Positions 51,507-59,672 of a DNA stretch of 64,000 nt are shown here, piece by piece (position 1 is the stretch's first letter; each line of letters starts with the position of its first letter). This DNA comes from Fuscibacter oryzae (GTDB taxonomy: Bacteria; Pseudomonadota; Alphaproteobacteria; Rhodobacterales; Rhodobacteraceae). Position numbers and translations under genes: made by a program. The stretch covers positions 62,001-126,000 of the forward strand of contig NZ_JAESVP010000001.1 in assembly GCF_016765795.1 (NCBI RefSeq), written 5' to 3'. The notes beneath the pieces were generated by a model. The model saw only the letters and a program-made list of their open reading frames with translations, did no database searches and was not told where the DNA came from.

Positions 51507-51562
51507 GATTCCACCTCCGCGCCCTTTGCCTAGCGGGCGGGGGCGCGCCGATCTAGCAGCGC

Positions 51563-52189
51563 TCACGGCTTTGTGGTCCGCGCGGGAACCGAGCCGCTTC
51601 TCCATTCGCCCCGCGCGCGGATTTCGGTGGAAGAGGCGTCGTTCATCGGCAGATCGACGAAATACCACGAGGGCGGCGGGTCAAGGGCCAGCGCCTTGCC
51701 CCGCGTCACCCGGTGACTGCCGTAGGTTCGCGCCGCAACCGACAGCCGCGCCGCCACGCCGCTGCCCGGGCGTGCCAGTACCGCAACCGGCACGTCATTC
51801 AAAATCTCGCGCCAGCGGGCCCATTTGTGAAACTGCACCAGATTGTCGGCCCCCATCAGCCAGACAAAGGTGACGCCGGGATAGATCAGCCGCAATTGCC
51901 GGATGGTATCGGCGGTCAGCCGGGTGCCCAGCAGCGTCTCCAGTTCGGTGATTTTCACCCGGGGGTGCTGCATCACCTGCCGCGCCCGCGCCAGCCGGTT
52001 GGCCATGGGGGCGGGCTGGCGGGCCTTAAGCGGGTTGGCTGGGGTCACCAGCCACCACACCTGATCCAGCCCCAGCCGCTTTAGCGCCTCTCGCGTGATA
52101 TGGGCATGGCCTTCATGTGCGGGATCGAACGATCCGCCCAGTAGGCCGATCACCATGCCCGGAACCGCCCCCGGAAAGCCCTGCCGCAT
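51563..52189 (-). CDS. nadD: Nicotinate-nucleotide adenylyltransferase
   Basis: This enzyme makes nicotinate adenine dinucleotide in NAD synthesis. The 208-residue protein has the nucleotidyltransferase motif [18 protein letters not shown] near the N-terminus, then [26 protein letters not shown] and the C-terminal [12 protein letters not shown] at 52189 with AGGAGG 8 bp upstream is preferred; the longer frame from 52324 would begin in a hairpin module. It is co-directional with dacB, 56 bp away. Confidence 0.93.
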   Translation of the reverse strand: MRQGFPGAVPGMVIGLLGGSFDPAHEGHAHITREALKRLGLDQVWWLVTPANPLKARQPAPMANRLARARQVMQHPRVKITELETLLGTRLTADTIRQLRLIYPGVTFVWLMGADNLVQFHKWARWREILNDVPVAVLARPGSGVAARLSVAARTYGSHRVTRGKALALDPPPSWYFVDLPMNDASSTEIRARGEWRSGSVPARTTKP

Positions 52190-52283
52190 CTGCCGGGCCT
52201 CCTGTTGCCTTGCCCCTTGCGTCTGTTTCGGGGCGGCGGCGGTGACTGTCAAGAAAAGTTGATGTTTAAGAAAGACGGCAGAC

Positions 52284-52334
52284 CGCCGGGGGTTTCCCCC
52301 GGACCCCCAGAGTATTTTTGCCAAGAGGAAGGGG
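52284..52334 (+). repeat. Hairpin-AT-purine module, copy C
   Basis: Hairpin CCGGGGG-TTT-CCCCCGG (52286-52302), then ACCCCCAG, then AGTATTTTTGCC and the tail AAGAGGAAGG. A 21-bp stretch around TATTTTTGCCAAGAGG is identical, inverted, to copy D at 61 kb. It lies between the divergent nadD and MarR-GNAT genes, so no upstream plus-strand gene would need it as terminator. Confidence 0.75.
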
Positions 52335-52348
52335 ATTGCGGCGCGATA

Positions 52349-52370
52349 TTATCTGACTAATATCAGATAA
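52349..52370. promoter_or_regulatory. Palindromic operator TTATCTGA-N6-TCAGATAA
   Basis: 8-bp perfect arms with a 6-bp AT spacer (CTAATA) lie 21 bp before the MarR-GNAT gene. An overlapping TATCAG-N8-CTGATA follows (52361-52380). Size and symmetry suit a MarR dimer, so autoregulation is likely. Confidence 0.7.
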
Positions 52371-52390
52371 ATTACTGATACGAGTCCGCG

Positions 52391-53266
52391 ATGCCCGAAA
52401 CCCTTGCCCGTATCCGCCGTTTCAACCGCGCCGTGACCCGCGAGACCGGCGCGATGGAGGAATCCTTTCTTGGCCGCGGCCGCCCCTTGGGGGCCGCACG
52501 GGTTCTATGGGCGATTGGAGAGGCTGGGCGCGATGTGGCCGACCTGCGGGCCGAGCTGGCGCTTGATTCCGGCCTTCTCAGCCGCATCCTGCGCGGGCTG
52601 GAGGCCGAAGGTCTGGCGCAGCTTGAACCCGATCCAGCCGACCGCCGCCGCCGCCGCGCCACCCTGACCGAGCGCGGGCAGGCCGAGCGCGCCGAATATG
52701 ATCGGCTGAATGACCAGATGGCTGGGGCAATTCTGGCCCGCGCGCCGCGCCACCGCGACGCTCTGCTGGCGGCGATGGACCTTGTGGCCGTGACGCTGAA
52801 CGCCGACCGGATCGACATTCGCCCCGCCGATCCCACAGACCCCTCTGCCCGCGCCTGCCTTGCCGCCTATTTCGCCCTGCTGTCGGACAAGATCAGCGGT
52901 ATCAGCACGGCGCATGTTCCAGACCCCGATCCTGATGCCCCCCTGTTCCGCCCGCCCCACGGCACCTTTCTGCTGGCCTGGTGCGACCGGCTGCCGGTGG
53001 GGTGCGTGTCGCTGAAACCGCTGGAGCCCGGCGTGGCCGAGGTAAAGCGCCTGTGGGTCGACCCCGCCGCCCGTGGCCTTGGCCTTGCCCGCCGCCTGAT
53101 GCGCGCGGTTGAAGATCAGGCCCGCGCCCTTGGCTACGGCGCGCTGAAGCTCGACACCAACGCCGCCCTGGCCGAGGCGATCACCCTTTACGAACGCAGC
53201 GGCTGGACCCCAATCGCCCCCTATACCGGCTTTCCGGCGACGCATTGGTTTGCCAAGCCGCTCTGA
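52391..53266 (+). CDS. MarR regulator fused to GNAT acetyltransferase
   Basis: A 291-residue two-domain fusion. Residues about 1-140 form a MarR winged helix (GAARVLWAIGEAGRDVADLRAELALDSGLLSRILRGLEAEG, wing PADRRRRRATLTERG). Residues about 145-290 form a GNAT domain (acetyl-CoA loop RLWVDPAARGLGLARRLM and LKLDTNAALAEAITLYERSGW). It probably senses or modifies a small molecule while controlling its own promoter, which carries a palindromic operator. Such fusions recur across proteobacteria. ATG at 52391. ettA follows at 72 bp. Confidence 0.87.
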   Translation: MPETLARIRRFNRAVTRETGAMEESFLGRGRPLGAARVLWAIGEAGRDVADLRAELALDSGLLSRILRGLEAEGLAQLEPDPADRRRRRATLTERGQAERAEYDRLNDQMAGAILARAPRHRDALLAAMDLVAVTLNADRIDIRPADPTDPSARACLAAYFALLSDKISGISTAHVPDPDPDAPLFRPPHGTFLLAWCDRLPVGCVSLKPLEPGVAEVKRLWVDPAARGLGLARRLMRAVEDQARALGYGALKLDTNAALAEAITLYERSGWTPIAPYTGFPATHWFAKPL

Positions 53267-53337
53267 CCCCAGAGCAACCGTTGCAGGCAAGGCCCCCAGT
53301 CGCTACATGGGTGCCAACCAGCGATCAGGAGCAGCCC

Positions 53338-54993
53338 ATGGCCAGCTATCAATATGTCTACCACATGGAGAACGTCTCCAAGACCTATCCGGGCGGCAAG
53401 AAGTGCTTTGAGAGTATTCACCTCAACTTTCTGCCCGGCGTGAAGATCGGCGTTGTCGGCGTGAACGGGGCGGGTAAGTCGACCCTGCTGAAAATCATGG
53501 CCGGCATGGACAAGGATTTCAAAGGCGAGGCCTGGGCCGCCAAGGGCGCCAAGGTCGGCTATCTGGCGCAGGAACCGCAGCTTGACCCGACGCTGGATGT
53601 GAAGGGCAACGTCATGCTGGGCGTGGCCAAGCAGACCGCCGTGCTGGAACGCTATAACGAACTGGCGATGAACTATTCCGACGAGACGGCCGACGAGATG
53701 GCCGCCCTGCAAGACCAGATCGACGCCGAAAACCTGTGGGAGCTGGAGGCGACCGTTGGCGTCGCCATGGACGCCCTGCGCTGCCCGCCCGATGATGCCG
53801 ATGTGGAAACCCTGTCGGGCGGTGAACGCCGCCGTGTCGCCCTGTGCAAGCTGCTGCTCGAAAAGCCCGACATGCTGCTCTTGGACGAACCGACCAACCA
53901 CCTTGACGCCGAATCCATCGCCTGGCTGCAAAAGCACCTGATCGACTACAAGGGCACCATCCTGATCGTCACCCACGACCGTTACTTCCTGGATGACATC
54001 ACCAGCTGGATTCTCGAACTCGACCGTGGTCGCGGCATTCCATACGAAGGAAACTATTCTGCCTGGCTGGACCAGAAGGCCAAGCGGATGCAGCAGGAAG
54101 CCCGCGAAGACAAATCCAAGCAAAAGGCGCTGGAAAAGGAACTGGAGTGGATCCGCTCTGGCGCCAAGGCCCGTCAGGCCAAGGGCAAGGCCCGTATTGC
54201 GCGCTATAACGAAATGGCCGGTCAGACCGTGCTGGAACGCTCCAGCAGCGCGCAGATCATCATCCCGAACGGCGAACGCCTTGGCAGCAAGGTGATCGAG
54301 GTCGAAGGGCTGAAAAAGCACATGGGCGACAAGCAGTTGATCGAGAACCTGTCGTTCACCGTGCCGCCGGGGGCGATTGTTGGCGTGATCGGGCCGAACG
54401 GTGCGGGCAAATCGACCCTGTTCCGCATGATCACCGGGCAGGAACAGCCCGATGAAGGCACCATCACCCTGGGCACCACGGTCAAGCTGGCCTATGTCGA
54501 TCAGAGCCGCGACGCGCTCGACCCGGACAAGAACGTCTGGGAGGAAATCTCAGGCGGGGCCGAAGTGATCCACCTGGGCGACATGCAGATGAACAGCCGC
54601 GTCTACACCGGCGCGTTCAACTTCAAGGGCACCGACCAGCAAAAGAAGGTCGGGTTACTGTCGGGTGGGGAACGCAACCGCGTTCACATGGCCAAGCTGT
54701 TGAAATCCGGCGGCAACGTGCTGCTGCTTGACGAACCGACCAACGATCTGGACGTGGAAACCCTGCAAGCGCTGGAATCCGCCATCGAGGAGTTCGCCGG
54801 CTGCGCCATCATCATCAGCCACGACCGTTTCTTCCTCGACCGCCTTTGCACCCATATTCTGGCGTTCGAAGGCGATGCCCATGTCGAATGGTTCGAAGGC
54901 AACTTCCAGGCCTATGAGGACGACAAGGTGCGTCGTCTGGGGCCAGATGCACTGGAACCGAAGCGGGTGAAGTACAAGCGGTTTAGTCGGTAA
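53338..54993 (+). CDS. ettA: Energy-dependent translational throttle protein EttA
   Basis: This ABC-F ATPase binds the ribosomal E site and gates elongation according to energy state. The 551-residue protein has two ABC domains. Domain 1 has Walker A GVNGAGKST, signature LSGGERRRVALCKLLL and LLLDEPTNHLDAESIAW. Domain 2 has GPNGAGKST, LSGGERNRVHMAKLL and LLLDEPTNDLDVETLQAL. A basic linker (KSKQKALEKELEWIRSGAKARQAKGKARIARY) joins them. YQYVYHMENVSKTYPGGKK at the start is typical of EttA. ATG at 53338; the longer frame overlaps the MarR-GNAT gene. Confidence 0.94.
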   Translation: MASYQYVYHMENVSKTYPGGKKCFESIHLNFLPGVKIGVVGVNGAGKSTLLKIMAGMDKDFKGEAWAAKGAKVGYLAQEPQLDPTLDVKGNVMLGVAKQTAVLERYNELAMNYSDETADEMAALQDQIDAENLWELEATVGVAMDALRCPPDDADVETLSGGERRRVALCKLLLEKPDMLLLDEPTNHLDAESIAWLQKHLIDYKGTILIVTHDRYFLDDITSWILELDRGRGIPYEGNYSAWLDQKAKRMQQEAREDKSKQKALEKELEWIRSGAKARQAKGKARIARYNEMAGQTVLERSSSAQIIIPNGERLGSKVIEVEGLKKHMGDKQLIENLSFTVPPGAIVGVIGPNGAGKSTLFRMITGQEQPDEGTITLGTTVKLAYVDQSRDALDPDKNVWEEISGGAEVIHLGDMQMNSRVYTGAFNFKGTDQQKKVGLLSGGERNRVHMAKLLKSGGNVLLLDEPTNDLDVETLQALESAIEEFAGCAIIISHDRFFLDRLCTHILAFEGDAHVEWFEGNFQAYEDDKVRRLGPDALEPKRVKYKRFSR

Positions 54994-55050
54994 GGGGCGC
55001 CGAAATCGACCGGGGGTAGATGGCCGCGCCGTTTGGTGCGTGAAATCATC

Positions 55051-55107
55051 CACCCTACCGCCAAATCCCCGGACGTATGCCTGTAGGGTGCGTGCTTTGC
55101 ACGCACC
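55051..55107. repeat. Hairpin element with GTAGGGTGCGTGC core
   Basis: Perfect 9-bp arms GGTGCGTGC-TTT-GCACGCACC lie at 55087-55107. An outer inverted pair CACCCTAC (55051-55058) and GTAGGGTG (55083-55090) overlaps it, so two foldings compete. It sits between ettA and a tiny membrane gene. GTAGGGTGCGTGC-type palindromes are scattered in many proteobacterial genomes as short repeats. Confidence 0.6.
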
Positions 55108-55199
55108 AACCGCCGCACTCCATCGGCCAAAAGCCGCCGCCTGCCCTGTGCCGCCATGCGATCCGCCCTATCTCCATAGAGCAACCAAAGGAGGATCAC

Positions 55200-55277
55200 A
55201 TGAAAGGCATCATCGCTTGGTTCATGGGCGTGCCCCTGTTCGTCATCATTCTGCTCTATGTGTTCGGCTACTTCTGA
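55200..55277 (+). CDS. 25-residue single-helix membrane peptide
   Basis: ATG at 55200 is preceded by AAAGGAGG 6 bp upstream, one of the strongest ribosome sites in the window, and opens 25 codons. The product is a short cytoplasmic MKGIIAWF followed by a hydrophobic helix (GVPLFVIILLYVFGYF) to the end. A good terminator follows after 7 bp. The gene stands alone between ettA and the convergent mog. The combination of ribosome site, hydrophobicity pattern and terminator argues for a real small protein. No function is known to me. Confidence 0.7.
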   Translation: MKGIIAWFMGVPLFVIILLYVFGYF

Positions 55278-55284
55278 CCCCCGC

Positions 55285-55311
55285 AAAGGCCCGCCCCGAC
55301 GGCGGGCCTTT
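55285..55311. terminator. Bidirectional terminator AAAGGCCCGCC/GGCGGGCCTTT
   Basis: 11-bp perfect arms with a 5-nt loop lie between the 25-residue peptide gene and the convergent mog stop. The A-run and T-run at the arm ends let it work in both directions. Confidence 0.88.
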
Positions 55312-55316
55312 CGCGG

Positions 55317-55847
55317 TCAGGCGCCCTTGGGCCGGCGCGCCTTGATCACAGCGGGGTCGGTTTCGACGCGCCCCGCCCCGATCAGATCCAGACAATAGGG
55401 CACGGCGGCGAAGACCGCCTCCAGACTGGTTCCAATCGCATTGGGGCTGCCCGGCAGAGTGATGATCAGCGTGCTACCCCGGACAGATGCGCCCTGCCGG
55501 GACAGGATCGCCGTGGGCACCACCTTGAGGTTCGCGGCCCGCATCGCCTCGCCAAAACCCGGCAAATCAAACTCTGCCACCGCGGCCACCGCCTCTGGCG
55601 TCCGGTCGCGGGGCGCAGGGCCGGTGCCGCCCGTGACCAGCACCAGCCCCGCGCCCCAAACATCGGCCAGATCGACCAGCGCCGCCGAAACGCTGTCCAC
55701 CCCATCCGGCACAATCCGGCGCTGCACCTCGATCTCTGATGTGATCACCCGCCGCAGCCACTCTTCGACGGCAGGGCCACCCCGGTCCTCATATTCGCCT
55801 TTCGAGGCCCGGTCCGACACCACCAGCACCGCAATCTTCACAGCCAT
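55317..55847 (-). CDS. mog: Molybdopterin adenylyltransferase (MogA/MoaB family)
   Basis: This enzyme acts late in molybdenum cofactor synthesis, adenylylating molybdopterin before metal insertion. The 176-residue protein has the family motifs VVSDRASKGEYEDRGGPAV, the signature LVTGGTGPAPRDRTPEA and LPGSPNAIGTSLEAV. ATG at 55847 is chosen over 55856 since the upstream one has no room for a ribosome site. The much longer frame (to 56525) is antisense to dnaX and spurious. It is convergent with the 25-residue peptide gene and divergent from dnaX (81 bp). Confidence 0.9.
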   Translation of the reverse strand: MAVKIAVLVVSDRASKGEYEDRGGPAVEEWLRRVITSEIEVQRRIVPDGVDSVSAALVDLADVWGAGLVLVTGGTGPAPRDRTPEAVAAVAEFDLPGFGEAMRAANLKVVPTAILSRQGASVRGSTLIITLPGSPNAIGTSLEAVFAAVPYCLDLIGAGRVETDPAVIKARRPKGA

Positions 55848-55928
55848 TCCGCCCATCCTTTTGCAGGGCGGTTTACGCCGCCGCCCCGGCACCTTACCTT
55901 GGCCTGAATACGAATCCCGCGAGGCAAG

Positions 55929-57671
55929 ATGCAAGACCATCCCGAGCAAGGCTATCAGGTTCTTGCCCGCAAATATCGCCCCGAAACTTTCGCCGATCTG
56001 GTGGGGCAAGAGGCGATGGTGCGGACCCTGAAAAACGCCTTCGCGGCCGACCGCATTGCGCATGCCTTCATCATGACGGGCATCCGGGGCACGGGGAAAA
56101 CCACCACCGCCCGCATCATCGCCAAGGGGCTGAACTGTGTTGGCCCCGATGGCACGGGCGGCCCGACAACCGAACCCTGTGGCCAATGCGAACCCTGCCG
56201 CGCGATTGCCGAGGGCCGCCATGTCGATGTGATGGAGATGGACGCCGCCAGCAGAACTGGCGTGGGCGACATTCGGGAAATCATTGATTCCGTTCACTAT
56301 CGCGCCGCATCGGCCCGGTTCAAAGTGTATATCATCGACGAAGTTCACATGCTGTCGACCGCCGCCTTCAACGCCCTGTTGAAGACGCTGGAGGAACCGC
56401 CCGCCCATGTGAAATTCATCTTTGCCACCACCGAGATCCGCAAGGTTCCGGTCACCGTCCTGTCGCGCTGCCAGCGGTTTGATCTGAAGCGGATCGAGCC
56501 AGAGGTCATGATTGCCCTGCTGCAAAAGATCGCCACGGCGGAAAATGCGCAGATTTCCGACGATGCGCTGGCCCTGATCACCCGCGGGGCGGAAGGGTCG
56601 GCGCGCGATGCGACCTCGCTGCTTGATCAGGCGATTTCACATGGTCAGGGCGAAACCAGCGCCGTTCAGGTCCGCGCCATGCTGGGGCTGGCCGACCGGG
56701 GCCGCGTGATGGACCTGTTCGACCTGATCATGCACGGAGAGGCGGCGGCGGCGCTGTCGGAACTGTCGGGGCAATATTCCGACGGGGCCGACCCGATGGC
56801 CGTGCTGCGTGATCTGGCCGAGATCACGCATTGGATTTCGGTGCTGAAGATCACGCCAGAGGCGGCGGAAGACCCCACCGTGCCGCCCGCCGAACGGATG
56901 CGCGGGCAGGACATGGCGGCGCGGCTGCCGGTGCGGTCGCTTAGCCGGATGTGGCAGATGCTGCTGAAGGCGATTGAAGAGGTGGCACTGGCCCCCAATG
57001 CGATGATGGCCGCCGAAATGGCGGTGATCCGGCTGACCCATGTCGCCGACCTGCCCGACCCCGAAACTCTGATCCGCAAGCTGACGACCGACCCGCGCCC
57101 GCCTGGCCCAACCGGCGGCGCGCCCGCGGGCGGCGGTGGCACCACCGTGCATGGCGCGGTTATGCGCGCACCCATGGCGCCGATGCGCGGCCCGACCATG
57201 CAGGCCGCCGCCCCCGCGCTGGCCCATGGCGCTGTGCCCCTGATCGCCAGCTTTGCCCAACTGGCCGAGGTGATCCGCGACAAGCGCGATATGAAGCTTT
57301 TGATGGAGGTCGAAACCGGCGTCCGTCTGGTGCATTTCGCCCCCGGCCGGATCGAGTTTGAACCTGCGCCCAATGCTCCGGCGGACCTTGCCGCCCGCCT
57401 GTCACAGCGCTTGCAGGGCTGGACCGGGCAACGTTGGGGTGTCTCGGTCGTAGGGTCTGGCGGCCAGCCGACAATTGCCGAAGAGCGTGAGCGCGAACAA
57501 GACGAGGCCCGCGCCGAGGCGATGCAGAACCCGCTGGTGCAGGCCGCGCTGACGGCGTTCCCCGGCGCGCGGATCACCCAAATCCGCACCCCGGAACAAC
57601 TGGTTGCCGAAGCCGCCGCCGAGGCGCTGCCCGAGGTGGAAGATGAATGGGATCCGTTCGAGGACGGCTAG
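55929..57671 (+). CDS. dnaX: DNA polymerase III subunit gamma/tau
   Basis: This clamp-loader ATPase organises the replisome. The 580-residue protein has Walker A GIRGTGKTTTARII, the zinc module (CGQCEPCRAI with an earlier Cys), Walker B VYIIDEVHMLS and sensor ATTEIRKVPVTVLSRCQRFDL. A Pro/Gly/Ala-rich linker (about 395-440) precedes a C-terminal tau-type domain. No A-rich slippery site was noticed in the linker, so a gamma form by frameshift is not predicted. It begins the classic dnaX-ybaB-recR cluster. Confidence 0.94.
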   Translation: MQDHPEQGYQVLARKYRPETFADLVGQEAMVRTLKNAFAADRIAHAFIMTGIRGTGKTTTARIIAKGLNCVGPDGTGGPTTEPCGQCEPCRAIAEGRHVDVMEMDAASRTGVGDIREIIDSVHYRAASARFKVYIIDEVHMLSTAAFNALLKTLEEPPAHVKFIFATTEIRKVPVTVLSRCQRFDLKRIEPEVMIALLQKIATAENAQISDDALALITRGAEGSARDATSLLDQAISHGQGETSAVQVRAMLGLADRGRVMDLFDLIMHGEAAAALSELSGQYSDGADPMAVLRDLAEITHWISVLKITPEAAEDPTVPPAERMRGQDMAARLPVRSLSRMWQMLLKAIEEVALAPNAMMAAEMAVIRLTHVADLPDPETLIRKLTTDPRPPGPTGGAPAGGGGTTVHGAVMRAPMAPMRGPTMQAAAPALAHGAVPLIASFAQLAEVIRDKRDMKLLMEVETGVRLVHFAPGRIEFEPAPNAPADLAARLSQRLQGWTGQRWGVSVVGSGGQPTIAEEREREQDEARAEAMQNPLVQAALTAFPGARITQIRTPEQLVAEAAAEALPEVEDEWDPFEDG

Positions 57672-57736
57672 CGGCGAATATTGCCCAAACCGCGGGCGAT
57701 GCCTATCTAGACGCCAGATTTCAAAGGAGTGACGAG

Positions 57737-58081
57737 ATGCTGAAAGGGTTGGGCAATCTTGGCGACATGGCCAAGATGATGAAGGCCGCCACCGAAATGC
57801 AGGGCAAGATGGCCGATTTGCAAGAGCAACTGGCCCGCACCGTCGTGATCGGCGAAAGCGGGGCCGGTCTGGTCAAGGCCCGCGCCACGGCCAAGGGCGA
57901 GGTGACGGGCCTCGACATCGACGCCTCCATTCTGGTGCCGACCGAAAAGGAAGTGCTGGAAGACCTGATCCTTGCCGCGATCAAGGATGCCCAATCGCGC
58001 GGGCAAGAGCGTAACATCGAAGAGATGCGCAAGCTGACCGAGGCGCTTGGCCTGCCGTCGAACATGCCGCTGCCGTTCTGA
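57737..58081 (+). CDS. ybaB: YbaB/EbfC nucleoid-associated protein
   Basis: A 114-residue DNA-binding protein that coats the nucleoid. Gly/Met-rich MLKGLGNLGDMAKMMKAATEMQGKMADLQEQL forms the first helix, followed by the conserved core VKARATAKGEVTGLDIDASI and the C-terminal helix KEVLEDLILAAIKDAQSR. ATG at 57737 with AAAGGAG about 7 bp upstream. It lies between dnaX and recR, and recR begins at the base after its stop codon. Confidence 0.94.
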   Translation: MLKGLGNLGDMAKMMKAATEMQGKMADLQEQLARTVVIGESGAGLVKARATAKGEVTGLDIDASILVPTEKEVLEDLILAAIKDAQSRGQERNIEEMRKLTEALGLPSNMPLPF

Positions 58082-58678
58082 ATGGACAACACCCGCGAGA
58101 TCGAAGCGCTGATCGAACTGATGGCGCGGCTGCCGGGGCTTGGCCCCCGTTCGGCCCGCCGTGCGGTTCTGGCGCTTTTGAAGCGTCGCGGGCAGTTGAT
58201 GGCCCCCTTGGCGCAGGCCATGGCGACCGTGGCCCTGAACGCACGCGATTGCACGGTTTGCGGCAATATCGGCACCGCCGATATCTGCCCGATCTGCGCC
58301 GACCCCGACCGCGCCACCGGCGAGATTTGCGTGGTGGAAGACGTTGCCGACCTGTGGGCGATGGAGCGGACCGGCGCCTTCAAGGGGCGCTATCATGTTC
58401 TGGGCGGCACCCTTTCGGCGCTGGACGGGCTGGGACCGGACGAACTGGGCATTCCGCGCCTTGTGCGGCGTGTCGCGGATGAGGGCATCTGCGAGGTGAT
58501 CATGGCGCTGAATGCCACGGTCGATGGCCAGACCACCGCACATTACATCGCCGATGCCCTGACCGAGACGACGGTCCAGATCAGCTCTCTGGCGCAAGGC
58601 GTGCCGATCGGCGGCGAGCTGGACTACTTGGATGATGGCACAATTGGTGCCGCGCTGCGTGCCCGACGCCGGTTATAG
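58082..58678 (+). CDS. recR: Recombination mediator RecR
   Basis: This protein works with RecO and RecF to load RecA at gaps. The 198-residue protein has an N-terminal helix-hairpin-helix ([21 protein letters not shown]), a four-Cys zinc finger ([16 protein letters not shown]) and a TOPRIM domain ([17 protein letters not shown]). [21 protein letters not shown] and the C-terminal Walker-B-like [16 protein letters not shown] complete the family pattern. It starts one base after the ybaB stop, and the order dnaX-ybaB-recR is conserved. Confidence 0.96.
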   Translation: MDNTREIEALIELMARLPGLGPRSARRAVLALLKRRGQLMAPLAQAMATVALNARDCTVCGNIGTADICPICADPDRATGEICVVEDVADLWAMERTGAFKGRYHVLGGTLSALDGLGPDELGIPRLVRRVADEGICEVIMALNATVDGQTTAHYIADALTETTVQISSLAQGVPIGGELDYLDDGTIGAALRARRRL

Positions 58679-58755
58679 GCGCAACCTCACCGCAACTGCG
58701 CCACAGTTGCGCCCGAATCCTGCGCCCAAATACCCCAAAGACAAGGGGTTTTGCG

Positions 58756-58953
58756 ATGGCCGTGGTATCCGTAATCTTGGGTGGCATATTTGGCTTCGTA
58801 GCGGCGACAATCGCCGTTTTTTGCGGGGCCACCGCCCTTGCAGCCCTTGCAATCTGGAGCGGAACTGGCCTTACAGCTGCCGTTTTCGTGATGTTGCTGG
58901 CCTATTTCCCGCGCCATAACGCCGAACATCGGCTGGCAGCCCAGAAAGTCTGA
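58756..58953 (+). CDS. Small two-helix membrane protein (65 aa)
   Basis: ATG at 58756 opens 65 codons encoding two hydrophobic segments: residues about 3-25 (VVSVILGGIFGFVAATIAVFCGA) and about 30-50 (IWSGTGLTAAVFVMLLAYF). A polar tail, PRHNAEHRLAAQKV, follows. Only AAGGGG at 9-13 bp upstream serves as ribosome site. It lies 77 bp after recR. No family is recognised. The GATC-rich block begins exactly at its stop codon. Confidence 0.55.
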   Translation: MAVVSVILGGIFGFVAATIAVFCGATALAALAIWSGTGLTAAVFVMLLAYFPRHNAEHRLAAQKV

Positions 58954-59087
58954 TCAGAGATCTGGATCAAATTGATCGAATTATTGCAAGATTGCCGCGC
59001 AGGCTGATCTGCAACCCACGTCAGGCCAGCGGCGACAAGATCGCCAAACCTGATCATGTGATCGAAACCCGAGATCAGACCTGACGT
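58952..59087. other. GATC-rich palindromic block between convergent genes
   Basis: Nine GATC sites fall at 58952, 58959, 58965, 58974, 59006, 59039, 59052, 59060 and 59073 (first base of each), about one per 14 bp. It includes palindromes TCTGATCAGA and TGATCATGTGATC. An 8-bp inverted pair ACGTCAGG/CCTGACGT (59018-59025 and 59080-59087) encloses a smaller hairpin GGCGA-N5-TCGCC. It spans the stop codons of both flanking genes. Confidence 0.7.
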
Positions 59088-59527
59088 TGCGGTTCATACT
59101 CACGCAGTGCCATGCGGTCGCGCAACGCATGCTCAAACCCGACCCGCATCGCCACCGCCGAAAGGGGTGCGCGCAGCACCGTGGCCATCGCCCGGTCCTG
59201 CGGAAATTGCTGGTGGGCGCATTCGCGGCTGACCAGAATGACCGGCACCTTGCCGACCGCCTCTCCCAGCAGACCGACGGCGCGCTGCCCCCGCTCCAAG
59301 CCGCCGAAGCTGTCGCAATCGATCACCACCAGACCATAGTCGCGCGGCGATTCGATGATGGCATCCAGCGCGGAATAAAGTTCATCTTGCCGCTCGATGA
59401 TGCCGCCCAACCCGGCCAGACGATGCGCGATTGTGTGATCCGCGCTCTGCGCCGCAACAAGCAAAACATGCAAACCAAAGCCGACTGGTGATGAACTTTC
59501 CTGCTCTAGCCCACGAAGGATCTGCAT
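59075..59527 (-). CDS. Pseudo-receiver (REC-like) domain protein
   Basis: About 150 residues with a receiver-like alternation of strands and helices. GLHVLLVAAQSADHTIAHRLAG lacks the acidic pair of true receivers. YGLVVIDCDSFGG keeps an Asp at the phosphoacceptor strand, KVPVILVSRECA is strand 4, and VLRAPLSAVAM has Arg where receivers have Lys. It is probably a non-phosphorylated signalling relic. The frame is open to 59653, but ATG at 59527 with GAGG 6 bp upstream fits better; the true start is uncertain. It is divergent from the esterase gene. Confidence 0.65.
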   Translation of the reverse strand: MQILRGLEQESSSPVGFGLHVLLVAAQSADHTIAHRLAGLGGIIERQDELYSALDAIIESPRDYGLVVIDCDSFGGLERGQRAVGLLGEAVGKVPVILVSRECAHQQFPQDRAMATVLRAPLSAVAMRVGFEHALRDRMALREYEPQRQV

Positions 59528-59672
59528 AGCGACCTCGAATTCTTGCCCTATCGCAGGCTGCAGGCCGCGAATGGCAAAACTAAGGACGCTTCCCGGCATT
59601 TCTGCCGTATTCAAACAAGAAACGATCTGTTGCGGCGACAAGATTAACCCCAAGCCTCGGCAGGAGACCAGC

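Noticed and set aside
55317-56525. 402-codon frame extending mog far upstream
   Set aside because: The extension is antisense to the first 600 bp of dnaX. ATG at 55847 gives a normal-length MogA-type protein.
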